Positions 8,234-17,296 are shown, counted from the first letter of the stretch. The stretch is 39,166 bases of DNA from Ignavibacteria bacterium (GCA_019912545.1 JAIOIK010000203.1:1-39166); one strand, 5' to 3'. Program-made: numbers and translations. The notes: generated by a model from the sequence alone, not told the origin.

Positions 8234-10102
8234 ATGAAAAAATTAGTTTACATTTTTATTTTGTTTTTTGCTGTGCTTTTACTCCGGGAAAGCATTTACG
8301 CTCAAAATATCAATAAAAATGTTACTGAAGAAAAAGCCCTCAATTCAGAACTAATTAAATCTGATAAACAAAAAAGCATCGAAGCTGAGCTGACGCGTTT
8401 AAAGCATGAAGATAATTCTGCGAATCTTGGAAGGATGCTTCAGTTAAACACTGAGCTTGAACAATTAACAGGAAATAATTCAACCTTGCCATCGCCAGTT
8501 TCCGGGGGCGTTCTGCGCTATGTTGAAAAACCGGAAGTATTTTCCAACAGCACTGAATTTATTAACAATAAATTAATATACAATAATGCCGGGCAGGTCA
8601 GAGTGATTGCCGGGGCCGTTGAGCAAAGGGGAAGTACTGCGGGAAAGATATGGGCTATTGTAATGTATTCCGCAGATACCCTGAGTCCTGATACCCTTAA
8701 GGTCTATTATTCGGTAAACGGAGGATCAAGCTGGGTTCAGTATGTATCTGGGAATATTAACCCGGGAGATGAGCTATCATTTGACGATATGGATTTAGAA
8801 CTTATCGAAAATGTAAGCGGACAAAAATATCTTTGGGCAACATTTGGCTATAAAAGATATCATACTGGACTTGGCAATGTATCCAGATATGCAGTTGGCT
8901 CATTTGTGCTGCAGGTACCTTCGCTAAACGGGAACTTTGCCAATATAATGGTATGGCCAGGGGCTGATTCACTTAAGCGATATTATGATCTGAGAATTAC
9001 TTCCGATAATGCGAGATATCTGAATACTCCGTACCTTTATTTTGCATGTTCGTTTGATTCACTGGACGGACTTGGCAACAGGGTTTATTCACAAAAGTAT
9101 GCAAGATGCTTGACCCCATATTCGCCTGCTGTGCCCTCGATCTCTTTCATGGATCCTGTATTTTTCAGGAAAGAAGTATCACCAAATCCAAATTATTTAA
9201 GTACCGTATATACTGATATTGCATATTTCTATAATGGCTTAGATTCTGTTATAGTTTCTTACTCAGGGGGACTGGACAGCAGCAAGCTTTATTTTGCAAA
9301 AGCCGATATAAACGGCAATCCGCCAGTAACTTCAATAGGACCCGCCGGCGGAAGCGAGCCGGGTGCATTTAAAACTTATGGCAGGCTGTCATCAAACGGA
9401 AATGATAACGGTTCAATTGTCTGCGTCTTCAGGCAGTTTAATGCAGGCCAATGGAATGTTAAATGGTTCCGTTCATCTGTATTTGGAAATTTCGGAGCAG
9501 TGTTTAATGAAAGCGTGCTTTGGGGCAGTCCGGTAAATGTGAACTACCATCCTGAGATAGTTGGTGTCAGAAACGGAAATACACATTATGTATCATTCTT
9601 AACGGATGCGGCGACTGACAGCATTCATTACATATCGGTGAATTCAGCAGGCACTACTACGCATAATTCAAAGATGAATTTCTTTTCATCCGCAAATGAA
9701 ATTGCCCCAAAAGCTCTGTTCAGATATGTTGATAATGACAGCTGCCTTTTATTATACTCTGAAGAAGGCCCTGATAACATTTACTCGGCAAGCGGATGTT
9801 CAGGCGACCCGATCGGCCTGGTAAATAATCAGTTACCGGTCAGGTTTGAACTTTCGCAAAATTATCCAAATCCTTTTAACCCGGTTACGAATATCGGATT
9901 TTGGAATGCGGATTTCGGATTGGTGTCGTTAAAAATATATGATATTACTGGAAGAGAAATCGCAATACTTCTAAATCAGGAATTAAAACCGGGCGCTTAT
10001 AACGTGGATTTTGACGGTGGAAATTTGGGCAGCGGTGTATATTTTTACAGACTGGAGACTGAGAGTTTTAGTGATACCAAGAAGATGGTGCTTGTTAAGT
10101 GA
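8234..10102 (+). CDS. Secreted protein with T9SS C-terminal sorting domain
   Basis: This is a 622-residue protein with a signal peptide (MKKLVYIFILFFAVLLL, cleaved near YAQ). A charged, probably coiled-coil segment covers about 30-80 (ALNSELIKSDKQKSIEAELT). The central part is beta-rich with no catalytic motif that I recognise; patterns such as KVYYSVNGGSSWVQYVS resemble repeats seen in Ignavibacteria cell-surface beta-propeller or sandwich proteins. The last about 85 residues are a T9SS type A sorting domain: FELSQNYPNPFNPVTNIGF, then SLKIYDITGREIAIL and final SDTKKMVLVK. It should be exported across the outer membrane and anchored or released. AAAGGAAAATC precedes the ATG. Confidence 0.85.
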   Translation: MKKLVYIFILFFAVLLLRESIYAQNINKNVTEEKALNSELIKSDKQKSIEAELTRLKHEDNSANLGRMLQLNTELEQLTGNNSTLPSPVSGGVLRYVEKPEVFSNSTEFINNKLIYNNAGQVRVIAGAVEQRGSTAGKIWAIVMYSADTLSPDTLKVYYSVNGGSSWVQYVSGNINPGDELSFDDMDLELIENVSGQKYLWATFGYKRYHTGLGNVSRYAVGSFVLQVPSLNGNFANIMVWPGADSLKRYYDLRITSDNARYLNTPYLYFACSFDSLDGLGNRVYSQKYARCLTPYSPAVPSISFMDPVFFRKEVSPNPNYLSTVYTDIAYFYNGLDSVIVSYSGGLDSSKLYFAKADINGNPPVTSIGPAGGSEPGAFKTYGRLSSNGNDNGSIVCVFRQFNAGQWNVKWFRSSVFGNFGAVFNESVLWGSPVNVNYHPEIVGVRNGNTHYVSFLTDAATDSIHYISVNSAGTTTHNSKMNFFSSANEIAPKALFRYVDNDSCLLLYSEEGPDNIYSASGCSGDPIGLVNNQLPVRFELSQNYPNPFNPVTNIGFWNADFGLVSLKIYDITGREIAILLNQELKPGAYNVDFDGGNLGSGVYFYRLETESFSDTKKMVLVK

Positions 10103-10126
10103 CTTAAATAGATTGATGTTTGTACT

Positions 10127-10462
10127 ATGAAAATGATATTTGTTCTTGCTTCATTGACTTTGTTTCATTTTCTATATTCTCAAAACTCAAAATTTCCGGA
10201 TGGCCCTCTATTATCCCTGAAACTTGGCTATCACACAAAAGATAGGAGTCCTGTTAGCTATTACTCAGCAGATAATCCATTATTATACTTTGCATTTAAG
10301 ATAGGTTATGGTTTCGTCATTAACCTAAATTTCCTGGTCTCAGCAGAAGCAGGGTATCTTGGATTTTCCGAATTCAAAATTCAAGGGAGCACCGGAACCA
10401 GCAAGTTTTTTCAGTTCAGGACAGGTATTAACTATGTTTTCGAAAGTAGACAGTCGAAATAA
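10127..10462 (+). CDS. Small exported protein, probably beta-barrel fragment-like
   Basis: This is a 111-residue protein beginning 24 nt after the previous stop. It has a signal peptide (MKMIFVLASLTLFHFLYSQ) and then alternating hydrophobic and polar strands with many aromatic residues (YFAFKIGYGFVINLNFLVS, FFQFRTGINYVF). It ends in an aromatic-rich strand, as outer membrane barrels do, but is too short for a full barrel. It could be a small four-strand protein or the remnant of a larger one. No family is recognised. It may be cotranscribed with the T9SS protein upstream. Confidence 0.6.
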   Translation: MKMIFVLASLTLFHFLYSQNSKFPDGPLLSLKLGYHTKDRSPVSYYSADNPLLYFAFKIGYGFVINLNFLVSAEAGYLGFSEFKIQGSTGTSKFFQFRTGINYVFESRQSK

Positions 10463-10960
10463 CTTAAAAGTGTTAAAGAATTTTATCGAAATTGGTCAAA
10501 TTTTGGACTAAGTTTTCGTCTTATAATCGATTTTTGCATATATTGAGCTAAGTACACGACACTGAAGATGACGAAAGTGAGATATCAATCAGGATTTAAT
10601 TCTGAAATTGTCTTAAAATTATGAATAAAACACATAATCTTTGTTTTGTGGCATGAGATATCCATCTGATGCACGTCAACCTGTTGCAGCATGTCAAGCA
10701 AATACGTGACGTCACAATACATATTAAACATATGATTTGCTTATATTTATAGCATTTTTGGTGTCATGTACTGAGTATATTGAGACTACTAAAGATTTAT
10801 CCTGATTAATTAGAGAAAAACAATATATATTTGTAATGATGTAATTTTGTTTTTCTTAACATCTGAGCAGACTTCAGGTTTTTTGTCCTCTTCATCCATC
10901 CGGTATATGTTTAATACATTTTTATTGTTTCATATTCTATAACTATCATTTAACATACCA
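10463..10960. other. 498-bp intergenic region without a recognised gene
   Basis: No open frame longer than a few codons looks coding. Two -7-like elements occur on the plus strand, TATATTTG at 10826-10833 and TAATTTTG at 10842-10849, without a matching -33 TTG at 20 bp. If either is used, the M28 peptidase transcript would have a leader of about 105-120 nt. No strong hairpin or tandem repeat was seen. Confidence 0.5.
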
Positions 10961-12511
10961 ATGATGAAGGCTATCGTTACAATTTTCTTCTTACTGGCAA
11001 CCCTTAGCACATTCCCGCAAGTCGGGTTCAGCCCTAAAATTGACTCAATTTCAAATTTAGTAACAACACAATCACTATCTAAATTGACCAGAGAATTATC
11101 CGGAGATACATCAACTATAATCGGAGGATTGACTTACACAATTCTTTCTAGGAATGCAGATTCTCCGCATAATCCAAAAGCTGCGCAGTTCATTCTCGAA
11201 AGGTTCCAAAGCTTTGGTTTAAGTGCCCGTTATATGAACTATCGTGCAACAGGTACAAACGTAATTGCAACTAAGCTGGGTTCGAAGTATCCTGGTAAGC
11301 AATACATAATTTGCGGGCATTATGATAATATGCCAACCGGTGCGCTTGCTCCGGGTGCAGATGATAATGCTTCTGGCACTTGCTCTGTACTTGAAGCAGC
11401 CAGGCTCCTTGCTCCTTATACTTTCGATTATACGCTGATCTTTATAGCTTTTGATGAAGAAGAATCCGGATTAATCGGCAGCCATGCTTATGCGGATTCA
11501 TCTTACTATAAAGGTGATTCAATTCTTGGTGTACTGAATTTTGATATGATAGCATGGGATGGAAATAATGATAACAAAATCAATATTTATTCGAACAATA
11601 ATTCAGTTTCATTTGCAGATATTGCCAGGTTTTCATTTAATGTGTATCAGCCGGTGTTGGATGTTGTTTTTGTTGTTAGCAATATGTCTGGAAGCGACCA
11701 TTATTATTTCTGGCAAAGGGGGTATAAGGCTATTTGTGGAATTGAATTGACCAGCGATTTTAATCCATATTATCATACAGTAAATGATAATTTTTCACAT
11801 GTAAACATGCCATACTTCCTCAAGTTCACCAAAGCTGTTCTTGCTTCACTGATGACTTTTGGATGGGATTATACGATTAATTTCAATCATACCCCTATCG
11901 TTGCAACTCCTGAAACGACACCAAGAGTAGCAACAGTGGTAATAAATTCAATGCATAGAATAAAGAAACTTGTCAATGGTCCCAGGCTGTATTACAGGGT
12001 GAATGGTGGTTCATTCAATTCTCTCAATTTCAACTATAATAATTTAGATACCTTTAAATTTACCATACCGGGGCAAAGTATCGGTTCAATTGTTGATTAT
12101 TATTATGCAGCACAGGATTCTCTAGCCAATTTTGTTGGCACCATGCCGCTTGGCGGCAGAGGCCTGAATCCGCCCGGAACTATAGCCCCGCCGGCTTTTC
12201 TGCAATATACTGTGATTAATGAAATCGCATCAAATAATGAACCGGCTGTGTATAAACTGGATCAAAACTATCCAAATCCGTTTAACCCTAGTACTAATAT
12301 TGAGTTTACTCTGGGAGCCATGAGTAATGTTCGAATTGTCATTAGTGATATGCTAGGTAAAGAGGTAATAGAACTCCTGAATCAAAGATACCCGGCAGGT
12401 TCACATAAAGTGATGTTTGATGGTAAGCATTATTCGTCCGGAGTGTATTATTATTCAATGTTCGTTGAGGGCACTCTGATCGAAACAAAAAAGATGATGC
12501 TGTTAAAATAG
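10961..12511 (+). CDS. M28-family metallopeptidase with T9SS sorting domain
   Basis: The 516-residue secreted zinc peptidase probably acts as an aminopeptidase on the cell surface or outside. A signal peptide covers about 1-20. The two-zinc site of family M28 is complete: H120 in CGHYDN, D134 in PGADDNASG, the E167-E168 pair in FDEEESGLIGS (general base and ligand), D195 in NFDMIAWDG, and H272 in YYHTVND. After the catalytic domain comes a linker domain with a repeated-strand pattern (about 310-415). The T9SS type A domain then follows (LDQNYPNPFNPSTNIEF, ending ETKKMMLLK). Adjacent ATGs at 10961 and 10964 are both possible starts. The last 101 coding bases of the sorting domain core are nearly identical to those of the M14 gene downstream. 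Confidence 0.93.
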   Translation: MMKAIVTIFFLLATLSTFPQVGFSPKIDSISNLVTTQSLSKLTRELSGDTSTIIGGLTYTILSRNADSPHNPKAAQFILERFQSFGLSARYMNYRATGTNVIATKLGSKYPGKQYIICGHYDNMPTGALAPGADDNASGTCSVLEAARLLAPYTFDYTLIFIAFDEEESGLIGSHAYADSSYYKGDSILGVLNFDMIAWDGNNDNKINIYSNNNSVSFADIARFSFNVYQPVLDVVFVVSNMSGSDHYYFWQRGYKAICGIELTSDFNPYYHTVNDNFSHVNMPYFLKFTKAVLASLMTFGWDYTINFNHTPIVATPETTPRVATVVINSMHRIKKLVNGPRLYYRVNGGSFNSLNFNYNNLDTFKFTIPGQSIGSIVDYYYAAQDSLANFVGTMPLGGRGLNPPGTIAPPAFLQYTVINEIASNNEPAVYKLDQNYPNPFNPSTNIEFTLGAMSNVRIVISDMLGKEVIELLNQRYPAGSHKVMFDGKHYSSGVYYYSMFVEGTLIETKKMMLLK

Positions 12512-12524
12512 CGTATTCGTTTTT

Positions 12525-12552
12525 TGCCTGCCAAACTGCTTAAATGCAGGCA
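12525..12552. repeat. GC-rich imperfect palindrome after the M28 gene
   Basis: TGCCTGC (12525-12531) pairs with GCAGGCA (12546-12552) across a 14-base loop. No T-tract follows, so it looks more like a dispersed palindrome than a terminator. The same CCTGCC theme recurs at 37988-38011 and within the two 137-bp elements. Confidence 0.5.
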
Positions 12553-12592
12553 GGAAATCCCGCTAAAGTGTGGCTGATAGAATGATAAAAAT

Positions 12593-12600
12593 TAAATTTG
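12593..12600 (+). promoter_or_regulatory. Candidate -7 element for the M14 carboxypeptidase gene
   Basis: TAAATTTG matches TAnnTTTG. A GTG rather than TTG lies 20 bp upstream (12570-12572). The implied leader is about 85 nt. Weak prediction. Confidence 0.3.
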
Positions 12601-12689
12601 TTTCATTTTCTATATTCTTAAGAGGCATTCTTAATTGGTTAATTTAAGTATGGTATCATTAGCTTGTAATATGTATATTTTATCAGAAA

Positions 12690-14162
12690 ATGAAATGGAT
12701 TATTGTAATATTATTTATCATAACTCCTTATGGCATTATGGGGCAGCTATTATTTGATAAGAACTTTGACGGCGGCTCTTTGGATTCTTCGTACCTTGCA
12801 GAAGGATTCTGGAATGTCAACTACTCTACATCACTGCATTTCAGGGTAATTGGTTGTACATCACTAAACCCTGTTTTCAGAATATGGGTAAACCCTAACT
12901 GGACATGGCACTTCAGGGCAACACACCGGATGGTGTGGAAGTACAATTCATCTTCATCATATTCCTACATGGATACGGCATGGGTAAGCGGCGGGTATTA
13001 TCATTTCAGAAATGATACAGCTTTCAGTTCTGATACAATATTTATTGCTTATCTTTTTCCGTTTTCATACAATGAAATGGTTTATTACATCAATACGATA
13101 CAAACAAACCAATGGATACGCAATGCAGGGGTAAGAGGTCATTCAGTATTAGGAAGAAATATTTACGGCTATGAAATCACAAATCCTTCAATTCCTGATT
13201 CTTCAAAAAAAAGGATTGTGATAACGGCAAGGCAGCACCCTTATGAAACTCTTGGACAGCATATTTGTTTGGGATTAAGCGACTATCTTGTTAATTCAAC
13301 TGATACGTTTGCCGTTTGGTTAAGAAATAACTGCATTTTTTATTTTTACCCTATGGTAAATCCTGATGGCGTATACTTAGGGTTGAATACTGACACTTAT
13401 CAGGGGTATAATCCCAACAGATTTTGGTTTAACGGTGATACGGTTTCAAATCCTTCTCCCTGCAGAGAAACAAATGTTGTAAGGCAGGATATATGGCAAA
13501 GGACAGGAAACAGGGTTTATTACAGTTTTGATATGCACTCAAACGCCGGAAGCCTGATTTATTATTACTGCGGATTGAGGACTGCTCCGGAACCCTTCAA
13601 AAGTATGGCTTTTGATATTGTTGCAAATATTAGAAAAAGCGACAGCCTGATTAATGACGGAAATATTCTTATGCCTTCAGATATGGCATGCGATACTTAT
13701 CAGAGCACAAACTGGTACGCTGATTTCTGGCTGTGGAACAACAGGCAGGCAGTCGCATTTACGCTTGAAAGCGCAACCGTCCCGCCGCAATCATTAACGC
13801 GGACAAGAAACATCGGAATTGCAATTGCTAGAGGAATATATCTCTCCTTAAGAAACCAGCTTACCGGAATTCAAACGGCATCAACTGGAATACCGGCACA
13901 ATTTTCATTATCACAAAACTATCCAAATCCGTTTAACCCAAATACTAATATTGAGTTTACTCTTGGAGCTATGAGAAATATCAGGATAGTAATTAACGAT
14001 GTTCTCGGAAGAGAAGTTATTGAGCTGTTGAATCAAAGATACCCGGCAGGTTCACATAGAGTGATGTTTGATGGTAAGCATTATTCATCCGGTGTGTATT
14101 ATTATTCAATGTTCGTTGAGGGCACTCTGCTTGAAACAAAAAAGATGCTATTGATCAAGTAA
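12690..14162 (+). CDS. M14-family zinc carboxypeptidase with T9SS sorting domain
   Basis: This is a 490-residue secreted carboxypeptidase. A signal peptide covers about 1-18. The N-terminal beta domain includes YLFPFSYNEMVYYI, which resembles the domain preceding the catalytic unit in cytosolic-carboxypeptidase-like (AGBL/CCP) M14 members. Zinc ligands H183 and E186 lie in RQHPYET, the third ligand H283 in DMHSNAG, and the catalytic glutamate E360 in AFTLESATVP. PMVNPDG and NPNRFW are the expected substrate-site motifs. The T9SS domain covers about the last 85 residues (LSQNYPNPFNPNTNIEF, ending ETKKMLLIK). Together with the M28 enzyme upstream it gives exported amino- and carboxypeptidase functions, fitting peptide scavenging. 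Confidence 0.92.
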   Translation: MKWIIVILFIITPYGIMGQLLFDKNFDGGSLDSSYLAEGFWNVNYSTSLHFRVIGCTSLNPVFRIWVNPNWTWHFRATHRMVWKYNSSSSYSYMDTAWVSGGYYHFRNDTAFSSDTIFIAYLFPFSYNEMVYYINTIQTNQWIRNAGVRGHSVLGRNIYGYEITNPSIPDSSKKRIVITARQHPYETLGQHICLGLSDYLVNSTDTFAVWLRNNCIFYFYPMVNPDGVYLGLNTDTYQGYNPNRFWFNGDTVSNPSPCRETNVVRQDIWQRTGNRVYYSFDMHSNAGSLIYYYCGLRTAPEPFKSMAFDIVANIRKSDSLINDGNILMPSDMACDTYQSTNWYADFWLWNNRQAVAFTLESATVPPQSLTRTRNIGIAIARGIYLSLRNQLTGIQTASTGIPAQFSLSQNYPNPFNPNTNIEFTLGAMRNIRIVINDVLGREVIELLNQRYPAGSHRVMFDGKHYSSGVYYYSMFVEGTLLETKKMLLIK

Positions 14163-14179
14163 TTATTGATCTAAACTAC

Positions 14180-14217
14180 AAAGCCCAATTCGATTCGGGC
14201 TTTGTTTCTTTTTTTCT
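14180..14217 (+). terminator. Intrinsic terminator after the M14 gene
   Basis: AAAGCCC (14180-14186) pairs with GGGCTTT (14197-14203), with partial pairing inside the loop, followed by a T-rich run to 14217. It ends the plus-strand peptidase transcript and also lies downstream of the minus-strand gene at 14238, so it may act from both sides. Confidence 0.8.
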
Positions 14218-14237
14218 TCTCCTTAAAATCCACGTAT

Positions 14238-14594
14238 CTACTTCGAAAACGCAACATAGATCGTATCGCTCATTCCGCACTCAAGCTTGGTTTTTGTAAC
14301 GTAGTTTATTGTTTTTGGGTCAATATAATCCGGGTCCAGGTATTCAGCCTTAACTTTTATTCTCTTGCCTGTATCTCCGGCCAAAGTAACAGTGTATGTT
14401 TTATTCTTGCCAACCAGCAAATTTCCTGAAGGGAATCCGTCAATAGTAAGGTTTATTTCAAAAAGCGAATTGTTAGCAATATATAAAAATGCATCACAGC
14501 CTGCTTTATCAGCAGAAGCTTCATTAGGCGTGAAAGCTAAAGTAATTATTGCAGCTGTTAACAGTATAATTGAAGTGTTTATTATTTTTTTCAT
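14238..14594 (-). CDS. Small secreted protein, unknown function
   Basis: This is a 118-residue protein with a clean signal peptide (MKKIINTSIILLTAAIITLAF, cleavage likely after ASA). The mature part is about 90 residues, beta-rich and contains two cysteines (GCDAFLYIANNS and KLECGMSDTIYV) that could form a disulfide. The pattern suggests a small immunoglobulin-like or sandwich domain. No family is recognised. It lies 63 nt downstream of feoB on the same strand and could be cotranscribed, but it has its own -7-like element (14616-14623). A role in iron uptake would be a guess from position only. Confidence 0.7.
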   Translation of the reverse strand: MKKIINTSIILLTAAIITLAFTPNEASADKAGCDAFLYIANNSLFEINLTIDGFPSGNLLVGKNKTYTVTLAGDTGKRIKVKAEYLDPDYIDPKTINYVTKTKLECGMSDTIYVAFSK

Positions 14595-14615
14595 ATATCT
14601 ACAGATTTAATTGTT

Positions 14616-14623
14616 CAAATTTA
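14616..14623 (-). promoter_or_regulatory. Candidate -7 element for the small secreted protein
   Basis: On the minus strand the sequence reads TAAATTTG, a match to TAnnTTTG, about 22 nt before the ATG at 14594. No TTG at the usual 20-bp distance was found. Confidence 0.35.
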
Positions 14624-14657
14624 AGCAATGTAAAATCAATTTGAAACCAAATTACCA

Positions 14658-16730
14658 TTACTGAATACCAAGCAAGTTCAAACCGTTATAAGTAATAAAT
14701 GCCAGAACATATGCCATTACAGTATAAATAACAATTTGCAGCAAAGGGATCTTCCATGAAGCAGTTTCTTTCCTTGCTACGGCTACCGTAGAAAGACACT
14801 GCATTGCGAACATGAAATAAATTATGAGAGAAATAGTACTTGCCGTTGTGAACAGGGAGGCGCCTGAATCAGTCTTAGCGCCCTGCATTGTTGTCAATAG
14901 CGATTTTTGAATATTATCACCATCATCGCCCTCTTCAGTTATGTTAAAAGTGATTGCCATTGCACTGACAAACACTTCGCGGGCGGCGAAAGCAGATATG
15001 AGAGAAACACCAATCCTCCAATCCCAGCCCAGCGGTTTTAATATAGGCTCAAGTACATATTTACCGACTGTTGCGCCATAGGAAGTACTTAATCTTTCGG
15101 ATTCTAACATCCTGCTTACCTGTTCTTCACTGTGTCCGGATTTTTTGCTTTCGGGTAGAACCGGATCAACATTCGGGAAATATGTAAGCGCCCAAAGCAC
15201 TAAAGAAATTACAATAATTATCGGGCCTGCCTGCTTAACGTAAACCAGCGCTTTGTAATATGTGTTTTTCAGAATATTCCTGAATACAGGAATGCGGTAG
15301 GGAGGAAGCTCAAGCATAAAAGTGGATTTCTCGTTAGTCTTCTTAAACTTACTTATAACTCCTGCTGTAAATGCTCCGGCTATAATACTGAACAAATATA
15401 ATGCCCCCATACCAATACCCGCTATCCACGGCTTATCGGGAGGAACAAGAAATGCAAGCAGAAGTGCATAAACCGGAAGCCTCGCGCTGCAGCTCATTAG
15501 TGGAATGACCATAATAGTCAAAAATCTTTCGCGCCTGTTTGAAATAGTCCTTGCCGCCATTATTGCCGGTATTGCACACGCATAACCTGATAGCATTGGT
15601 ATAAATGACCTGCCGTTTAAGCCAAATTTTGTCAGCGGTTTGTCAATCAGCATTGCGGCCCTGGCAAGATACCCGGTATCTTCAAGGAGCCCGAGTAATA
15701 TGAATAAAATTACTATCTGCGGGACAAAAACCATTACCGAGCCAAATCCGTTTATCAATCCATTGGTGATAAGATCACTGTACCATGTCCCTTCCGGCAG
15801 AGAGGAAGAAATAAGTTCAGCAAGACCGCTGAAACCGGTATCAATAATATCCATCAGCGGTTGTGCTATCCAGAATATTGAAGTAAATATTATCCCCATT
15901 GAGATAATGAATATCAATATCCCCCAAACAGGGTGCAAGAATATTTTATCAAGCCGCATTGAGTTCTTATCCGGCTTGCGTGATAGTGTATGGAAATTTT
16001 TCTTGTTTATCTCATCTATATCAAGCTTATGGGATAAATGCTCAATCACATTCCGTTCGGTATCCTCTGTGTAATCATAAAGCTTCGCAACATCTGCTTC
16101 TGTAGGATGATCAAGCTTATGGATTGATGCCTTATAATTTGGAATTGATTTATCTGCGTAAAGTTCTTCAGCCTGTCGGGCTAATTCCTGAATGCCTTCT
16201 CTTTTTGATCCGTTGACCCTAACCGCCGGAACTTTAAGAATACTCTTAAGTTTATCCAGTGAGATCTCAAAATCCTTCTTAGCCAGAAGGTCATTCATAG
16301 TTAGGGCCACAATTGTCTTAAAGCCTGTATCAATAACCTGCTTAACCAAAAAAAGCTGGCGCGAGAGTTGAGTGCAGTCACATGTCACTATCACAACATC
16401 GGGCAAACCAAATTTCGGGTGATTAAATAATCCGTTTATTGTTACTTCTTCGTCAGGTGAGCTTGGATTTAAGCTGATAATCCCCGGAGAGTCCATAATG
16501 TCTGAGTCAAAATCATACTTCTCCATCAGCTTGCCCATAGAATACTCAACAGTTGCGCCCGGATAGTTGGAGGTCTTGAAGTTAGAACCTGTTAAAGCAT
16601 TGAATAAAGTAGTCTTGCCTGAGTTTGGCATTCCAATCAGCGCAATAACAGGACGTTTTATTTCTTTAGATTTTTTGTTTAGGGCCGCTGAATTATCATG
16701 GCAGTTTGCTGCCTTAGTTGTAAATGCCAT
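14658..16730 (-). CDS. feoB: Ferrous iron transporter FeoB
   Basis: This is a 690-residue inner membrane Fe(II) transporter. The N-terminal G domain has G1 (GMPNSGKT, 33-40), the G2 threonine T60 in NYPGATVEY, and G3 (DSPG, 80-83). The G4 motif, normally NxxD, reads TMND (144-147), so the guanine-contacting Asn is a Thr. A helical spacer is followed by the membrane part, starting near FLHPVWGILIFIISMGI, with both nucleoside-recognition gate domains. The conserved cysteine motif SCSARLPVYALLLAF and the late MQCLSTVAVARKET are present. Its start overlaps the 3' end of feoA by 17 nt, so the two are translationally linked. Length is near the family norm of about 700-770. Confidence 0.96.
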   Translation of the reverse strand: MAFTTKAANCHDNSAALNKKSKEIKRPVIALIGMPNSGKTTLFNALTGSNFKTSNYPGATVEYSMGKLMEKYDFDSDIMDSPGIISLNPSSPDEEVTINGLFNHPKFGLPDVVIVTCDCTQLSRQLFLVKQVIDTGFKTIVALTMNDLLAKKDFEISLDKLKSILKVPAVRVNGSKREGIQELARQAEELYADKSIPNYKASIHKLDHPTEADVAKLYDYTEDTERNVIEHLSHKLDIDEINKKNFHTLSRKPDKNSMRLDKIFLHPVWGILIFIISMGIIFTSIFWIAQPLMDIIDTGFSGLAELISSSLPEGTWYSDLITNGLINGFGSVMVFVPQIVILFILLGLLEDTGYLARAAMLIDKPLTKFGLNGRSFIPMLSGYACAIPAIMAARTISNRRERFLTIMVIPLMSCSARLPVYALLLAFLVPPDKPWIAGIGMGALYLFSIIAGAFTAGVISKFKKTNEKSTFMLELPPYRIPVFRNILKNTYYKALVYVKQAGPIIIVISLVLWALTYFPNVDPVLPESKKSGHSEEQVSRMLESERLSTSYGATVGKYVLEPILKPLGWDWRIGVSLISAFAAREVFVSAMAITFNITEEGDDGDNIQKSLLTTMQGAKTDSGASLFTTASTISLIIYFMFAMQCLSTVAVARKETASWKIPLLQIVIYTVMAYVLAFITYNGLNLLGIQ

Positions 16731-17001
16731 TTGTGCTTATCTTTATACATTCGGCTTCGCTGGTTCTAAGTGCTATAATAGTACCTCTAACAGATACTGC
16801 CAGCGGATCTTTAAAAGGGGATTTTGCAACAACTGTAACTTCCTGACCGGGTGTAAAACCAAGTTCCATAAGCCTTAAGCAATGACAATGTATATCCAGG
16901 CAATCATCGCCAACAGAAGTTATGAGAGCTGTTTCACCTATTCCAAGTTCAGCAACCGATTTACCAGATATTTGAGGAATTTCTACCGTTATATTGTTCA
17001 C
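16714..17001 (-). CDS. feoA: FeoA, SH3-like accessory protein of ferrous iron uptake
   Basis: This is a 95-residue cytosolic protein of the FeoA family. The SH3-like core is visible: LRLMELGFTPGQEVTVVAKSP, then DPLAVSVRGTIIALRTSEAECI. Before it is a Cys/His-containing loop (GDDCLDIHCHCL) that could bind metal, which some FeoA proteins have. The start is taken as GTG at 17001. No good Shine-Dalgarno site is visible and no ATG occurs before residue 42, so the start is not certain. It overlaps feoB by 17 nt. A 19-bp perfect palindrome lies 17 bp upstream and may be the operator. Confidence 0.92.
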   Translation of the reverse strand: MNNITVEIPQISGKSVAELGIGETALITSVGDDCLDIHCHCLRLMELGFTPGQEVTVVAKSPFKDPLAVSVRGTIIALRTSEAECIKISTNGIYN

Positions 17002-17017
17002 TATTTTAATATAAGAC

Positions 17018-17036
17018 TAAATATGTCCAATATTTA
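17018..17036. promoter_or_regulatory. 19-bp palindrome upstream of feoAB, candidate metalloregulator site
   Basis: TAAATAT-GTCCA-ATATTTA is a perfect seven-by-seven inverted repeat with total length 19 bp. That is the usual size of Fur and DtxR-family operators, and it lies just before feoA. The bases do not match the E. coli Fur consensus closely, and AT-rich DNA produces such palindromes by chance. Confidence 0.4.
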
Positions 17037-17160
17037 AGATAAATTCAATGCAAATAAAACGTAATATAATCAAAACTTTGCTTTGGTTTAATGGAAAAAA
17101 GCGATACTGGTCACATTTTGAAATAACAGTTATCCCCAAAAATAGAATGAAATCAGTGAT

Positions 17161-17198
17161 AAAATAAACAAAAACCCCGCAGAACTAATCCCACGGGG
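17161..17198 (-). terminator. Intrinsic terminator for the metalloprotease gene at 17297
   Basis: On the minus strand CCCCG (17198-17194) pairs with CGGGG (17179-17175) and runs into TTTTTGTTTATTTT. It resembles the terminator of the paralogue at 19767, which suggests both were copied with their genes. Confidence 0.8.
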
Positions 17199-17296
17199 CT
17201 GATGAATGAAGTTAACTCTTAATATAAGTTACTATTTGTTATTTAGTATTTGACCAAAATTCCCGAAGAATCGGGACTAAAATAAAATTGCTTTCG

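Noticed and set aside
12582-12647. A 21-codon frame and a 22-base match (near 12597) to the signal-peptide region of the gene at 10127
   Set aside because: The frames differ and the matching frame stops at once. The T-rich match may be a decayed remnant or chance; not enough for a gene call.
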